A stretch of DNA of 64,000 nucleotides from Pseudidiomarina sp. CB1 (lineage in GTDB: Bacteria > Pseudomonadota > Gammaproteobacteria > Enterobacterales > Alteromonadaceae): the NCBI RefSeq assembly GCF_024752025.1, contig NZ_JANTPU010000001.1, positions 1,426,001-1,490,000 on the forward strand, read 5' to 3'. Shown piece by piece: positions 10,168 to 19,119 of this stretch (its first letter is position 1; each line of letters starts with the position of its first letter). The notes under the pieces are model-generated. The model did not search any database, was not told the origin of the DNA, and was given only the letters and a program-made list of their open reading frames with translations. Position numbers and translations under genes: made by a program.

Positions 10168-11553
10168 ATGAAGCAGGGCTTGCAGTTTAAATTTAGTCAG
10201 CAACTGTCAATGACACCACAGTTGCAGCAAGCCATTCGTTTGTTGCAACTGTCGAGTTTCGAGCTGCAGCAAGAAATCCAACAAGCGCTTGAAGAAAACC
10301 CACTACTCGAGCAAGAAGAGCAAGACGACCCACTGCGTGAGCACAGCGACGATAGCGTCGAAATTGGCGAAGAGTGGGATCAAAATTACACCGCTGAATT
10401 GCTGGGGGCAGTGGGTCAACATGACGCTGATTACGATGCGCTCACCTTTGGCTGCGGGCAAGAGACCCTTCACGATCACCTCCGTTGGCAATTACAACTG
10501 TCACACATGACTGCGCTAGATGAACAAATTGGTCTGGCGATCATCGACGCCATTGATGCAAGTGGCTATCTGCAAACGTCTATTGCTGAATTAACCGAAG
10601 CATTAAATGCGCAGTATCCTGACGAGATCGACGCCAGTGAAGTGGCCGTGGTACTTAAACGTATTCAGCACTTTGACCCAATTGGTGTCGGCGCCCGTGA
10701 TGTTGGCGAATGCTTACTCCTGCAACTCCAACAGTTACCGGAAGCAACTCCCTATTTGGCAGCCGCCAAAAAAGCAGTGCTTGAACACGTTGAACTGCTT
10801 GGTTCACGCGACTATCGGACGCTCTCTCGCCGTTTACGATTGAACGAAGAGGCGTTGACTGAGGTCCTAACGCTTATACAGCATTTACAGCCGCGTCCCG
10901 GTGACGGCTTCACTGCCAGCGACGACGCTTACGTGATTCCAGATGTGCTGGTCCGCAAGCAAAATAATCGCTGGATGGTTGAGCTAAATCCGCAAAGTTT
11001 GCCTAAACTAAAGGTGAACGATAGTTACGCAGCACTGTTAAAGGATACCCGAGCAAGCGACGACATGAGCTATATTCGTCATCACTTACAAGAAGCTAAA
11101 TGGTTCATGCGCAGTATCGAGAGCCGCAACGATACGCTACTCAAAGTCGCGAGCAGTATTGTGCAACGCCAACAAGCCTTTTTTGAACATGGCGAAGAAG
11201 CGATGAAACCCATGGTACTGGCTGACATCGCCCAAGCAATTGAAATGCATGAGTCCACCGTTTCTCGAGTTACCTCCCAAAAGTATATGCATACGCCCCG
11301 TGGTGTGTTTGAATTGAAGTACTTCTTCTCGAGTCAGCTTAGTACTGATCAAGGAGGTGAATGTTCATCAACTGCAATTAGGGCTTTGCTGAAGAAGCTA
11401 GTTGCCGCCGAAAATCCGAAAAAGCCACTCAGTGATAATAAGTTAACGCAACTGATGGCCGAGCAAGGTATTCAGGTCGCTAGACGGACGATTGCGAAGT
11501 ATCGTGAGGCGCTCAATATTCCGCCCTCGAGTCAGCGTAAACGTCTAATTTAA
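10168..11553 (+). CDS. rpoN: RNA polymerase sigma-54 factor RpoN
   Basis: Sigma-54 of 461 residues. It has the glutamine- and leucine-rich activator-responsive region I (about 1-50), an acidic linker, the core-binding region, and the C-terminal DNA-binding part ending with the RpoN box ARRTIAKYR at about 438-446, which reads the -24 element. Sigma-54 directs activator-dependent transcription of nitrogen, motility and other genes. The order lptB-rpoN-hpf-ptsN-rapZ-npr is conserved in gammaproteobacteria. An AGGTGG ribosome site precedes the ATG. Confidence 0.97.
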   Translation: MKQGLQFKFSQQLSMTPQLQQAIRLLQLSSFELQQEIQQALEENPLLEQEEQDDPLREHSDDSVEIGEEWDQNYTAELLGAVGQHDADYDALTFGCGQETLHDHLRWQLQLSHMTALDEQIGLAIIDAIDASGYLQTSIAELTEALNAQYPDEIDASEVAVVLKRIQHFDPIGVGARDVGECLLLQLQQLPEATPYLAAAKKAVLEHVELLGSRDYRTLSRRLRLNEEALTEVLTLIQHLQPRPGDGFTASDDAYVIPDVLVRKQNNRWMVELNPQSLPKLKVNDSYAALLKDTRASDDMSYIRHHLQEAKWFMRSIESRNDTLLKVASSIVQRQQAFFEHGEEAMKPMVLADIAQAIEMHESTVSRVTSQKYMHTPRGVFELKYFFSSQLSTDQGGECSSTAIRALLKKLVAAENPKKPLSDNKLTQLMAEQGIQVARRTIAKYREALNIPPSSQRKRLI

Positions 11554-11579
11554 ATCTTGGACAATAGAAGGAAGATGTT

Positions 11580-11867
11580 ATGCAAATTAACCTGACTGGT
11601 CACCATATAGAAATTACTGATGCGCTACGTGATTATGTCGACGCTAAGTTTTCCAAGCTTGAGCGCCATTTTGACCATATCAACAATGTCCATGTGATTT
11701 TAAATGTTGAAAAGTTAACCCAAAAAGCGGAAGCTACGCTGCATGTTAACGGCGGTGAAATTTTCGCTGATTCCGAACACCAAGATATGTACGCGGCGAT
11801 CGACGGTTTAATTGATAAACTCGACCGCCAGGTGATTAAACACAAAGAAAAGATGAAACGTCACTAA
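11580..11867 (+). CDS. hpf: Ribosome hibernation promoting factor HPF (short form)
   Basis: A 95-residue protein of the YfiA/HPF family that binds the 30S decoding region in stationary phase and promotes 100S ribosome dimers. It carries the typical start MQINLTGHHIEITDALRDYV and the basic C-terminal end KEKMKRH. It is the short form, without the dimerising C-terminal domain of long HPF, which usually works with RMF. A strong AAGGAAG ribosome site lies before the ATG. Confidence 0.96.
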   Translation: MQINLTGHHIEITDALRDYVDAKFSKLERHFDHINNVHVILNVEKLTQKAEATLHVNGGEIFADSEHQDMYAAIDGLIDKLDRQVIKHKEKMKRH

Positions 11868-11870
11868 ATC

Positions 11871-12329
11871 ATGGATTTATCCACCCTATTAAGCCCCGAC
11901 TGCACCCGCTGTGCAGTCGCGGGCTCAAGCAAAAAGAAAGTTTTAGAGCTGATCGGACAACTGGCTGCGCCACGCCTCTCTGGCACCACAAGTTTCGATG
12001 TGTTTGAGAGTCTGCTGAATCGTGAACGACTCGGTAGTACAGGTATTGGCTTGGGTGTTGCAATCCCCCACGGGCGCTTAGGTTCAGCGAATAAGCCCGT
12101 TGCTATCTTGCTCACGCTAGCAGAACCGATCGACTTTGATGCTATTGATAATCAGCCGGTGGATATTATTTTCGCCCTACTCGTGCCAGAAGACGAGCAC
12201 GAGCAGCATTTACAAACGCTCGCCGCAGTAGCCCAGCGTCTGAATGAGAAAACCTGTACTCGAGCCTTACGCGAAGCTCAGAGCGACCAAGAACTCTATA
12301 CACTTTTTACCGATAAAGACTGCACTTAG
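11871..12329 (+). CDS. ptsN: Nitrogen PTS EIIA component PtsN
   Basis: EIIA-Ntr of 152 residues, the terminal phosphate acceptor of the PtsP-NPr-PtsN regulatory chain, which controls potassium uptake and other functions rather than sugar import. The phosphorylated histidine is His67 in GVAIPHGRL. The sequence keeps the EIIA-Ntr pattern from Leu-Leu-Ser-Pro near the start to the final helix. It starts 3 bases after hpf and ends 2 bases before rapZ. Confidence 0.96.
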   Translation: MDLSTLLSPDCTRCAVAGSSKKKVLELIGQLAAPRLSGTTSFDVFESLLNRERLGSTGIGLGVAIPHGRLGSANKPVAILLTLAEPIDFDAIDNQPVDIIFALLVPEDEHEQHLQTLAAVAQRLNEKTCTRALREAQSDQELYTLFTDKDCT

Positions 12330-12331
12330 TT

Positions 12332-13183
12332 ATGCAACTTATCATTGTCAGTGGCCGCTCAGGTTCCGGAAAAACCATTGCCTTGCGCGTACTCGAAGAT
12401 CTTGGCTTTTATTGCGTCGATAATCTACCGATCATGCTGTTGCCGACGCTCGTGCATGCCATCCAAGATCAATACGAGAGCGTTGCTGTTAGCGTTGATG
12501 TCCGTAATTTGCCCGCATCACCCGACGATCTTAGTGACGCGCTCGATTTCTTACCTGACAAGATAAAACCTGAAATTCTGTTTCTTGATTCGAATGACAA
12601 AGTGCTGCTACAGCGATTTGGTGAGACTCGGCGTCTGCATCCGTTATCGCGCAACGAAATGCCGCTGAACGAAGCTTTGCAGACCGAATCAAAGCTGCTC
12701 GAACCATTGGCGGAGCGCGCCACTTGGCGTATTGAAAGTAGTGAACTAAGCGTCCACCAATTGAGCGAGCAGGTAAGTGAGCGCGTACTCGGTCGCGCGG
12801 CATCTCGGCTCATCGTCGTGTTTCAGTCGTTTGGTTACAAATATGGCCTGCCGCCCGACCTGGATTACGCTTTTGACGCCCGTATTCTGCCGAACCCGCA
12901 TTGGGAGCCAGAACTTAAGCCACTCACCGGCAGCGATCCCGCGGTGCAACATTTTTTTGCGCAACAACCTTTAGTCACTAAGTTTATTCACCAAGTCGAA
13001 ACCTTTCTCGAAACTTGGCTGCCGTATTTTCAGCGCAGTAATCGTAGCTACCTCACGATCGGTATTGGCTGCACCGGTGGTCAGCATCGTTCGGTTTATA
13101 TTGCCGAGCAACTGGCTGAACGCTTCACTGATTACGAATTCAAAGTGCAAGTCCGGCACCGTGAAGAGAGTCGCCGCAAATGA
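12332..13183 (+). CDS. rapZ: RNase adapter protein RapZ
   Basis: A 283-residue P-loop protein. The Walker A motif GRSGSGKT (residues 8-15) lies in the N-terminal domain, and the C-terminal domain has the conserved GCTGGQHRSVYIAE segment. In E. coli RapZ binds GlcN6P and guides RNase E to the small RNA GlmZ, thereby setting glmS expression. Whether GlmY/GlmZ exist here cannot be seen. It overlaps ptsO by ATGA, and its place in the rpoN operon is standard. Confidence 0.96.
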   Translation: MQLIIVSGRSGSGKTIALRVLEDLGFYCVDNLPIMLLPTLVHAIQDQYESVAVSVDVRNLPASPDDLSDALDFLPDKIKPEILFLDSNDKVLLQRFGETRRLHPLSRNEMPLNEALQTESKLLEPLAERATWRIESSELSVHQLSEQVSERVLGRAASRLIVVFQSFGYKYGLPPDLDYAFDARILPNPHWEPELKPLTGSDPAVQHFFAQQPLVTKFIHQVETFLETWLPYFQRSNRSYLTIGIGCTGGQHRSVYIAEQLAERFTDYEFKVQVRHREESRRK

Positions 13184-13458
13184 CTCAAGAAGCGCGCAAG
13201 CCTGCCGTTATTCAAAATAAGCTTGGGTTACACGCTCGAGCGGCAACCAAGCTGGTCAAACTAACCCAACAGTTTGATGCCAAGGTTGCCATTATCCAAG
13301 ACGAACGTGAAGTCGATGCATCGAGTGTCATGTGCTTACTGTTATTGGCGAGCGGCCAAGGTAAGGAAATTGAAATCATCGCTCGAGGTCCAGAGGCCCA
13401 AGCTGCTGTCGATGCCGTTGCCGCGCTCATTGAAGCGCGCTTCGACGAAGAAGCTTAA
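13180..13458 (+). CDS. ptsO: Nitrogen PTS phosphocarrier protein NPr
   Basis: An HPr-like phosphocarrier of 92 residues that passes phosphate from EI-Ntr (PtsP) to PtsN. The active-site histidine is His18 in NKLGLHARAATKL, and the second conserved region around SSVMCLLLLASGQGKE is intact. It is the last gene of the rpoN-hpf-ptsN-rapZ-ptsO cluster and overlaps rapZ by four bases. Confidence 0.95.
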   Translation: MTQEARKPAVIQNKLGLHARAATKLVKLTQQFDAKVAIIQDEREVDASSVMCLLLLASGQGKEIEIIARGPEAQAAVDAVAALIEARFDEEA

Positions 13459-13494
13459 TCACTTTCGCTACTGACGAATTCCAAGAAATAAGAT

Positions 13495-13519
13495 AAACTC
13501 CTCATATTCATAGGAGTTT
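13495..13519 (+). promoter_or_regulatory. Hairpin enclosing the mgtE ribosome binding site
   Basis: AAACTCCT (13495-13502) pairs perfectly with AGGAGTTT (13512-13519) around a 9-base loop, CATATTCAT. The right arm contains AGGAG, the only good Shine-Dalgarno site for the mgtE ATG at 13524, so the site is fully base paired. The stem is followed by TTCTC, so the element might also act as a weak terminator for the rpoN operon. The structure is seen directly; a regulatory role is inference. Confidence 0.6.
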
Positions 13520-13523
13520 TCTC

Positions 13524-14885
13524 ATGCTTGCAGAAGTCGCTGAAAAAGAGTTTGCCGAACAACGGCTCCAAGATGTGACCGAAGCGCTCGCCCGTGGAAT
13601 GTACGTGCAGGCGCGGCGGCAGCTGCATAATTTGCCGGCATGGGATGTCGCACTCCTCCTCGAATCTTCACCACCCAAAGCGCGTGCCATCATTTGGCAG
13701 CTGGTCGATGCCGACGAGCACGGTGATATCCTCGAAGAGCTTTCTGAAGAAGTACAAAAATCGGTTATCCGCCAAATGGCGCCAGAAAAACTGGCCGCCG
13801 CCACCGAAGGCATGGATACCGATGACCTTGCTTACGTTTTGCGTGGCCTTCCGGAGCAGGTCTATCAAGAAGTACTGAAGTCGATGGACGAGCAAGATCG
13901 TCATCGCGCCGAGAAAGCATTGTCCTATGAGGACGAAACCGCCGGTTCAATGATGAACACGGACACCATCACCTTGCGTCCAGATGTCACCATTGACGTA
14001 GTCATGCGCTATTTGCGCTTGAAGGGCGAGCTCCCAGAGGCCACCGATAAACTTTACGTGGTCAATCGCGACGACCAATTTATTGGAGAGATTTCGATTT
14101 CGCGCCTAGTCACCGTGGACCCATCTAAGTTAGTCAGTGACGTGATGGAAGCCGACGTGCAGAGCATTCCGGTTGATATGGATGAAACCGAAGTAGCGAA
14201 ACTGTTTGAACGGCAAGACTGGATTTCTGCTCCAGTGGTCGATGCGGAAAACCACTTACTCGGTCGTATCACCATCGATGACGTGGTCGACATTATTCGT
14301 GAAGATGCGCAACACTCGATGCTCAGCATGGCGGGTCTTGACGATGACGAAGATACCTTTGCTCCGGTGTGGAAAAGTACGCGGCGCCGCTCGGTTTGGC
14401 TCGCTGTTAACTTAGTCACCGCATTGTTGGCTGCCGCCGTTAGTTCAATGTTCGAAGATATCTTGGCGCAAATGGCGATCCTTGCCATTCTTAACACCAT
14501 CGTGCCAAGCATGGGCGGTATCGCCGGCTCACAAACGCTCACCTTGGTGATCCGTGGTATGGCACTAGGCCACATCGGCCCCAGTAACCAACGTTGGCTG
14601 ATCGGCAAAGAACTCGCTATCGGAGCGCTAAACGGTGTCATTTGGGCCTTACTTATTGCCGCGGTGGTGGCCGCCTGGAAGCAAGACTTGGTGATTGGGG
14701 GGATTATCGCTTTCGCGATGATGGCGAACTTACTTGCCGCAGGCTTGGCTGGCGTTACCGTGCCGCTGATTTTGAAAAAGTTCGATATCGACCCAGCGTT
14801 GGCCGGTGGTGTTATTCTTACCACCGTGACCGACGTGGTCGGGATCTTTGCCTTCCTTGGCACCGCAACCTTGTTACTGGGCTGA
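13524..14885 (+). CDS. mgtE: Magnesium transporter MgtE
   Basis: A 453-residue MgtE-family magnesium channel: N-terminal superhelical domain (about 1-130), two CBS domains (about 135-260), a connecting helix and five C-terminal membrane helices (about 285-453). The pore region PSMGGIAGSQTLTLVIRG is conserved. In known MgtE the cytosolic domains bind magnesium and close the channel. It follows ptsO after 65 bases holding a hairpin that buries its ribosome site. It is convergent with pmbA, with 4 bases between stops. Confidence 0.95.
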   Translation: MLAEVAEKEFAEQRLQDVTEALARGMYVQARRQLHNLPAWDVALLLESSPPKARAIIWQLVDADEHGDILEELSEEVQKSVIRQMAPEKLAAATEGMDTDDLAYVLRGLPEQVYQEVLKSMDEQDRHRAEKALSYEDETAGSMMNTDTITLRPDVTIDVVMRYLRLKGELPEATDKLYVVNRDDQFIGEISISRLVTVDPSKLVSDVMEADVQSIPVDMDETEVAKLFERQDWISAPVVDAENHLLGRITIDDVVDIIREDAQHSMLSMAGLDDDEDTFAPVWKSTRRRSVWLAVNLVTALLAAAVSSMFEDILAQMAILAILNTIVPSMGGIAGSQTLTLVIRGMALGHIGPSNQRWLIGKELAIGALNGVIWALLIAAVVAAWKQDLVIGGIIAFAMMANLLAAGLAGVTVPLILKKFDIDPALAGGVILTTVTDVVGIFAFLGTATLLLG

Positions 14886-14889
14886 GCTG

Positions 14890-16248
14890 TTAGTTCCCGG
14901 CAACGTGCATGCTCTCGAGCAATACTGAGCCAGTACGCACGCCATGACGTAAATCGGTATCGTTGCCGATGGCAACAATCGTTCGCAGCATATCCTGCAA
15001 GTTTCCAGCGATGGTAATTTCTTCGACCGGGTACTGAATTTCGCCGTTCTCGACCCAAAAGCCAGCAGCACCGCGCGAATAGTCGCCATTCACCAGATTC
15101 ACGCCCTGCCCCATAAGTTCAGTAACCAGTAAGCCGGTACCCATGGTGCGACACAGATCCGCGAGGCTCTGGTCACTTTGCGAAACCTGCCAAGTATGAA
15201 TACCACCAGCATGCCCCGTCGGCGTCATCTGCATTTTACGTGCGGCGTAACTCGTCAGTAGGTAACTTTGTAATACGCCTTTATCAACAATAACTCGGTC
15301 ACTGGTCGCAATACCTTCGTGATCAAATGGCGAGCTTGCTAATGCGCCCGACAAATGCGGCGTCTCTTTTATGGTCAACCAATCGGGCAAGACAACTTCA
15401 CCGAGTTTGTCGAGTAAAAAGCTCGACTTACGATACAAGTTGCCACCACTAATGGCGCCAACAAAATGGCCGAATAAGGTGTTGGCAATATCAGCACGAA
15501 AAATGACCGGTACCTTTGCGGTATTAATTTTACGTGCACCTAACCTTGCTAACGTTTCATGTGCAGCTTGCTCAGCCACATGCTCTGGCGATTCCAAATC
15601 AGCGGTAGCACGCGCAACGGTGTAGGCATAGTCGCGTTGCATCGCTTCGCCTTGCTTACCAATCAACGAACAACTCAGCGCGTGGCGTGACTGCAAATAA
15701 CCATCTAAAAAGCCGTGACTATTGCCGTATACTCGATAACCGACATGGCTGCTGTAGCTTGCGCCATCAGAGTTTACAATACGCTCATCAAGCGCCAAGG
15801 CGTGACGTTCGCACTGCAAGGCCTGAGCCAAGGCATAATCGGCGGATTGATCACCTGGGTGACACAGATCGAGCTCAGGTACATCGCGGGCCATCAGTTC
15901 GGCCGGAGCCAAGCCTGCAAAAGGATCAGGCGACGTGTAACGAGCGATTTCTAAGGCTTTTTCGACACTCGCGCGAATCGCCTGTGCTGATAAGTCAGTC
16001 GTTGACGCAGACCCTTTCTGTTGACCTTTGTACAGCGTAATTCCTAACGCACCGTCTTTATTAAACTCGACGGTCTCGACCTCACCTAGACGGGTCTCCA
16101 CACTAATCCCGCGACTACGTGTTAACGCGCACTCCATGGCTGAAGCACCCAACTTTTTACCATAAGCGAGGGCATCGGCTACCGCCTGTTTTACCTCGGC
16201 TAATTCTGTTTGTAGCTCTGCTATTTCTGGTTTCAAACTAAACTCCAT
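14890..16248 (-). CDS. pmbA: PmbA/TldE, metalloprotease partner protein
   Basis: A 452-residue member of the TldD/PmbA family. PmbA (TldE) forms a heterodimer with TldD that cleaves unfolded peptides and, in E. coli, matures microcin B17 and degrades CcdA. As expected for TldE it has no HExxH motif, while the C-terminal GYSRGAAG-like segment (GDYSRGAAGFWVENG) is conserved. TldD is encoded nearby at 16815-18269 on the same strand, with darP between them on the other strand. No clear Shine-Dalgarno precedes the chosen ATG. Confidence 0.94.
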   Translation of the reverse strand: MEFSLKPEIAELQTELAEVKQAVADALAYGKKLGASAMECALTRSRGISVETRLGEVETVEFNKDGALGITLYKGQQKGSASTTDLSAQAIRASVEKALEIARYTSPDPFAGLAPAELMARDVPELDLCHPGDQSADYALAQALQCERHALALDERIVNSDGASYSSHVGYRVYGNSHGFLDGYLQSRHALSCSLIGKQGEAMQRDYAYTVARATADLESPEHVAEQAAHETLARLGARKINTAKVPVIFRADIANTLFGHFVGAISGGNLYRKSSFLLDKLGEVVLPDWLTIKETPHLSGALASSPFDHEGIATSDRVIVDKGVLQSYLLTSYAARKMQMTPTGHAGGIHTWQVSQSDQSLADLCRTMGTGLLVTELMGQGVNLVNGDYSRGAAGFWVENGEIQYPVEEITIAGNLQDMLRTIVAIGNDTDLRHGVRTGSVLLESMHVAGN

Positions 16249-16302
16249 TGGTTGCTTGGTGCGTTGCCTGTTAAACTATGTCGGTAGCACAGAGGACATA
16301 CC

Positions 16303-16818
16303 ATGCACGATAGTCACGACTTCGACCAAGACGACGCTCAACTCGTCAGTAAATCTCAATTAAAACGTGAAGCAGAAGCTCAGCAAGCGCTGGGTACGAA
16401 ACTTGTCGACTTGCCCGCTGGCAAGCTGGAAAAGATTCCTCTCGACGAAGCCCTACTTGACGCTATTCAGTTGGCACAGCGTATTCGCAACAAGCGCGAA
16501 GGCTTTCGCCGACAACTGCAACACATTGGCAAAATGATGCGCAATCGTGACACTGCTCCTATTGAGCAGGCGTTGTACGAACTTGAAAACGCCCATCATG
16601 AGCAAAATGCTTTATTTCATCAGCTCGAAAAGCAACGCGATGCGATTTTGGCTGAAGGCGATAGCGCTATCCAAGACTTTTTGGAAACCTATCCACACGC
16701 TGACCGGCAAAAGCTACGGCAGCTGTATCGCCAAGCGCAAAAGCAACAGCAGCAAGGCAAACCGCCCGCCGCTGCGCGCGAGCTCTTCAAGTACTTACGC
16801 GAAGTGACCGCTGCTTAA
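16303..16818 (+). CDS. darP: Ribosome-associated protein DarP (YjgA)
   Basis: A 171-residue, highly charged, helical protein of the YjgA/DUF615 family, named DarP for its role in late 50S ribosomal subunit assembly. The start region [17 protein letters not shown] and the helical [19 protein letters not shown] segment are family hallmarks. The ATG has an AGAGGAC ribosome site. It is divergent from pmbA, as in E. coli, and its TAA stop shares the four bases TTAA with the stop of convergent tldD. Confidence 0.94.
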   Translation: MHDSHDFDQDDAQLVSKSQLKREAEAQQALGTKLVDLPAGKLEKIPLDEALLDAIQLAQRIRNKREGFRRQLQHIGKMMRNRDTAPIEQALYELENAHHEQNALFHQLEKQRDAILAEGDSAIQDFLETYPHADRQKLRQLYRQAQKQQQQGKPPAAARELFKYLREVTAA

Positions 16819-18269
16819 GCAGTGCCACCTACGGTCAGGGCATCCAACTTCAAGGTTGGTTGCCCAACGCCAACTGGCACACTTTGACCGTCTTTACCAC
16901 ACACACCGACACCGCTATCAAGGGCAAGATCATTGCCTACCATTGAGACCTGTCGCATTGCCTCAGGACCATTACCAATCAAGGTAGCCCCTTTCAGCGG
17001 CGCGGTAATTTTGCCATCTTCGATTAAATAAGCTTCGGACGCTGAAAAGACAAATTTGCCCGACGTGATATCGACTTGGCCACCGGCAAATTGCGGCGCA
17101 TAGACGCCGCGTTTGACACTGCGAATAATATCTTCAGGACTCGCCTCGCCACCTAACATGTAGGTATTGGTCATACGTGGCATCGGTAAGTGCGCATAGG
17201 ACTCGCGACGGCCATTCCCGGTAGGTGCGACATCCATCAAGCGTGCATTCATTTTATCCTGCATATAACCAACCAGGCGCCCTTTCTCAATTAGAACGTT
17301 ATAACCCGCCGGCGTACCTTCGTCATCAACGGTAAGCGACCCACGGCGATCTGCCAACGTACCGTCGTCGACAATAGTGCACAATTCCGAGGCAACCTGC
17401 TCGCCGATCTTACCGGAATAGGCCGATGCGCCCTTGCGATTGAAATCACCCTCAAGTCCATGGCCAACTGCCTCATGCAGCAACACGCCTGGCCAACCTG
17501 AACCAAGAACGACCGGCATAGTGCCAGCCGGTGCCGGTTGCGCTTCAAGGTTTACCAACGCTTGTCGCACCGCTTCTTTGGCATAGCTTTGCCAGCGTGG
17601 CTCGGCCCCAGCCTGCTCGTTGGTAAAGAAATACTGGTAATCCACTCGCGCGCCGCCGCCCGCACTACCGCGTTCACGACGGCCATTTTGTTCGGCCAAT
17701 ACCGTACAGTTGACGCGCACCAATGGACGTACATCCGTCGCTAGTGTGCCGTCGGTAGCGATGACCAAAACTTCATCATAACTACCACTGACGCTGGCAA
17801 TAACTTCAACGATACGGCTGTCGAGTGAACGCGCATAAGCATCCATTTCACGCAGTAATGCAATTTTTGCCGCTTCATCGAGGCTACCTAATGGATCCAG
17901 CCCTTGGTACCGTGGCGCACCTTGTACTGCCGTAGGAAAGTGTATTTTGTTCGCCTGGCCAGCGGTAACAATCCCGCGCGCTGCCGCAGCAGCTTGTTCC
18001 AGCGCAACTGGGGTGATTTCGTCGGCATAGGCAAAACCCGTTTTATCTTCGTGTAATGCGCGCACACCAAGACCCGTCTCAATGTGAAAACTGCCAGATT
18101 TGACGATGCCGTCTTCCAACACCCACGACTCGTTGCGACTATGCTGCAAATAGATATCTGCATAATCGATACTGCCGGTATAAAGCCCTGCTAAACGCTG
18201 TTGCAAGCGTTCAAGATCAAGCTCGTTTGCGGTCAATAAATTATCAATGACCTGATTGTGTTCACTCAT
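16815..18269 (-). CDS. tldD: TldD, zinc metalloprotease
   Basis: A 484-residue protease subunit that works with PmbA/TldE. The zinc-binding motif HEAVGH (HExxxH form) lies in the segment [14 protein letters not shown] at about residues 261-274, and the C-terminal glycine-rich family segments are present. It is the last gene of the mreB-to-tldD leftward run, overlapping nit by 8 bases, with an AAGGTAA ribosome site. Confidence 0.95.
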   Translation of the reverse strand: MSEHNQVIDNLLTANELDLERLQQRLAGLYTGSIDYADIYLQHSRNESWVLEDGIVKSGSFHIETGLGVRALHEDKTGFAYADEITPVALEQAAAAARGIVTAGQANKIHFPTAVQGAPRYQGLDPLGSLDEAAKIALLREMDAYARSLDSRIVEVIASVSGSYDEVLVIATDGTLATDVRPLVRVNCTVLAEQNGRRERGSAGGGARVDYQYFFTNEQAGAEPRWQSYAKEAVRQALVNLEAQPAPAGTMPVVLGSGWPGVLLHEAVGHGLEGDFNRKGASAYSGKIGEQVASELCTIVDDGTLADRRGSLTVDDEGTPAGYNVLIEKGRLVGYMQDKMNARLMDVAPTGNGRRESYAHLPMPRMTNTYMLGGEASPEDIIRSVKRGVYAPQFAGGQVDITSGKFVFSASEAYLIEDGKITAPLKGATLIGNGPEAMRQVSMVGNDLALDSGVGVCGKDGQSVPVGVGQPTLKLDALTVGGTA

Positions 18270-19119
18270 GAATTACCTTCTTACTACGGGCAAAATGTTT
18301 TGCCACTGGAATATTGCTACGGATCGGTTGCAAGCTATCAAGCTCGACACTCGCCGTAGCTAAGCAGGGACTCGTTACCCCATCACATTCGCTGACTACG
18401 TTGCCCCAACCATCGATGATCAATGCATGGCCATAAGTTTCACGGCCATTCGCATGAGTGCCAACTTGCGCACCAGCGACCACGAAACATTGCTGCTCAA
18501 TCGCTCGTGCCCGCGTCAACACCTGCCAATGCGCGGCGCCGGTGACCTTGGTAAAGGCCGAGGGTAACGCAATAATAGCTGCGCCCTTATCGCGTAACGC
18601 CCGAAACAACTCGGGAAACCGCACATCATAACATACTGCAAGACCCAGCGTGCCAAACTCGGTAGCCACCGTAACCACCTCCTGCCCTGCCTCGGTCCAC
18701 TTGGACTCACGATACGTTTTGGTGTTATCCGCGACATCGACGTCAAACAAGTGGATTTTGTTGTAGCGCGCCAAACACTTACCATCAGGCCCAAACAATA
18801 ATGATGCGGCGGAAAATTTCTCAGCGGTTTGGTCGTCAACAATCGGCATCGTCCCGACCAACAAATAAATGCCATGCTGCGCCGCCAGCTGCGCTAATTG
18901 TGCCTGCAAGGGCGCTGTTTCGCTGTAGAGTTCGGCATAGGAACGTTGTTGTTTATCGCCCGCGCCAAAACACAAACAGGCTTCTGGCAAGACGACCAAT
19001 TGCGGTCGAGCGGCGGGAAGTTGCTGCAGTAATTGTTCAATTATTTTCAGATTCTGCTGCGGCTCTGGCAGGCTGGTCATTTGCACCGCTGTCAGTTGAA
19101 CTTTCTTGTGCTGCTGCAT
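18262..19119 (-). CDS. Carbon-nitrogen hydrolase (nitrilase superfamily, Nit1/Nit2-like)
   Basis: A 285-residue nitrilase-superfamily hydrolase with the complete Glu-Lys-Cys triad: Glu46 (VLPEACL), Lys121 (YNKIHLFD) and Cys163 ([10 protein letters not shown]). The [10 protein letters not shown] context resembles Nit1/Nit2-type enzymes; known relatives remove deaminated glutathione or omega-amides, which is my best guess for function. The start at 19119 is set by a very strong AGGAGGAG site and lies 83 bases inside the end of yhdP. A gene of this family between yhdP and tldD is common in gammaproteobacteria. Confidence 0.9.
   Translation of the reverse strand: MQQHKKVQLTAVQMTSLPEPQQNLKIIEQLLQQLPAARPQLVVLPEACLCFGAGDKQQRSYAELYSETAPLQAQLAQLAAQHGIYLLVGTMPIVDDQTAEKFSAASLLFGPDGKCLARYNKIHLFDVDVADNTKTYRESKWTEAGQEVVTVATEFGTLGLAVCYDVRFPELFRALRDKGAAIIALPSAFTKVTGAAHWQVLTRARAIEQQCFVVAGAQVGTHANGRETYGHALIIDGWGNVVSECDGVTSPCLATASVELDSLQPIRSNIPVAKHFARSKKVIHE

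Noticed and set aside
14054-15058. Open frame of 334 codons on the minus strand over mgtE and the end of pmbA
   Set aside because: Long but antisense to mgtE and in another frame of pmbA, with Ser/Ile/Arg-rich composition and no known motif. Both real genes fill the region.
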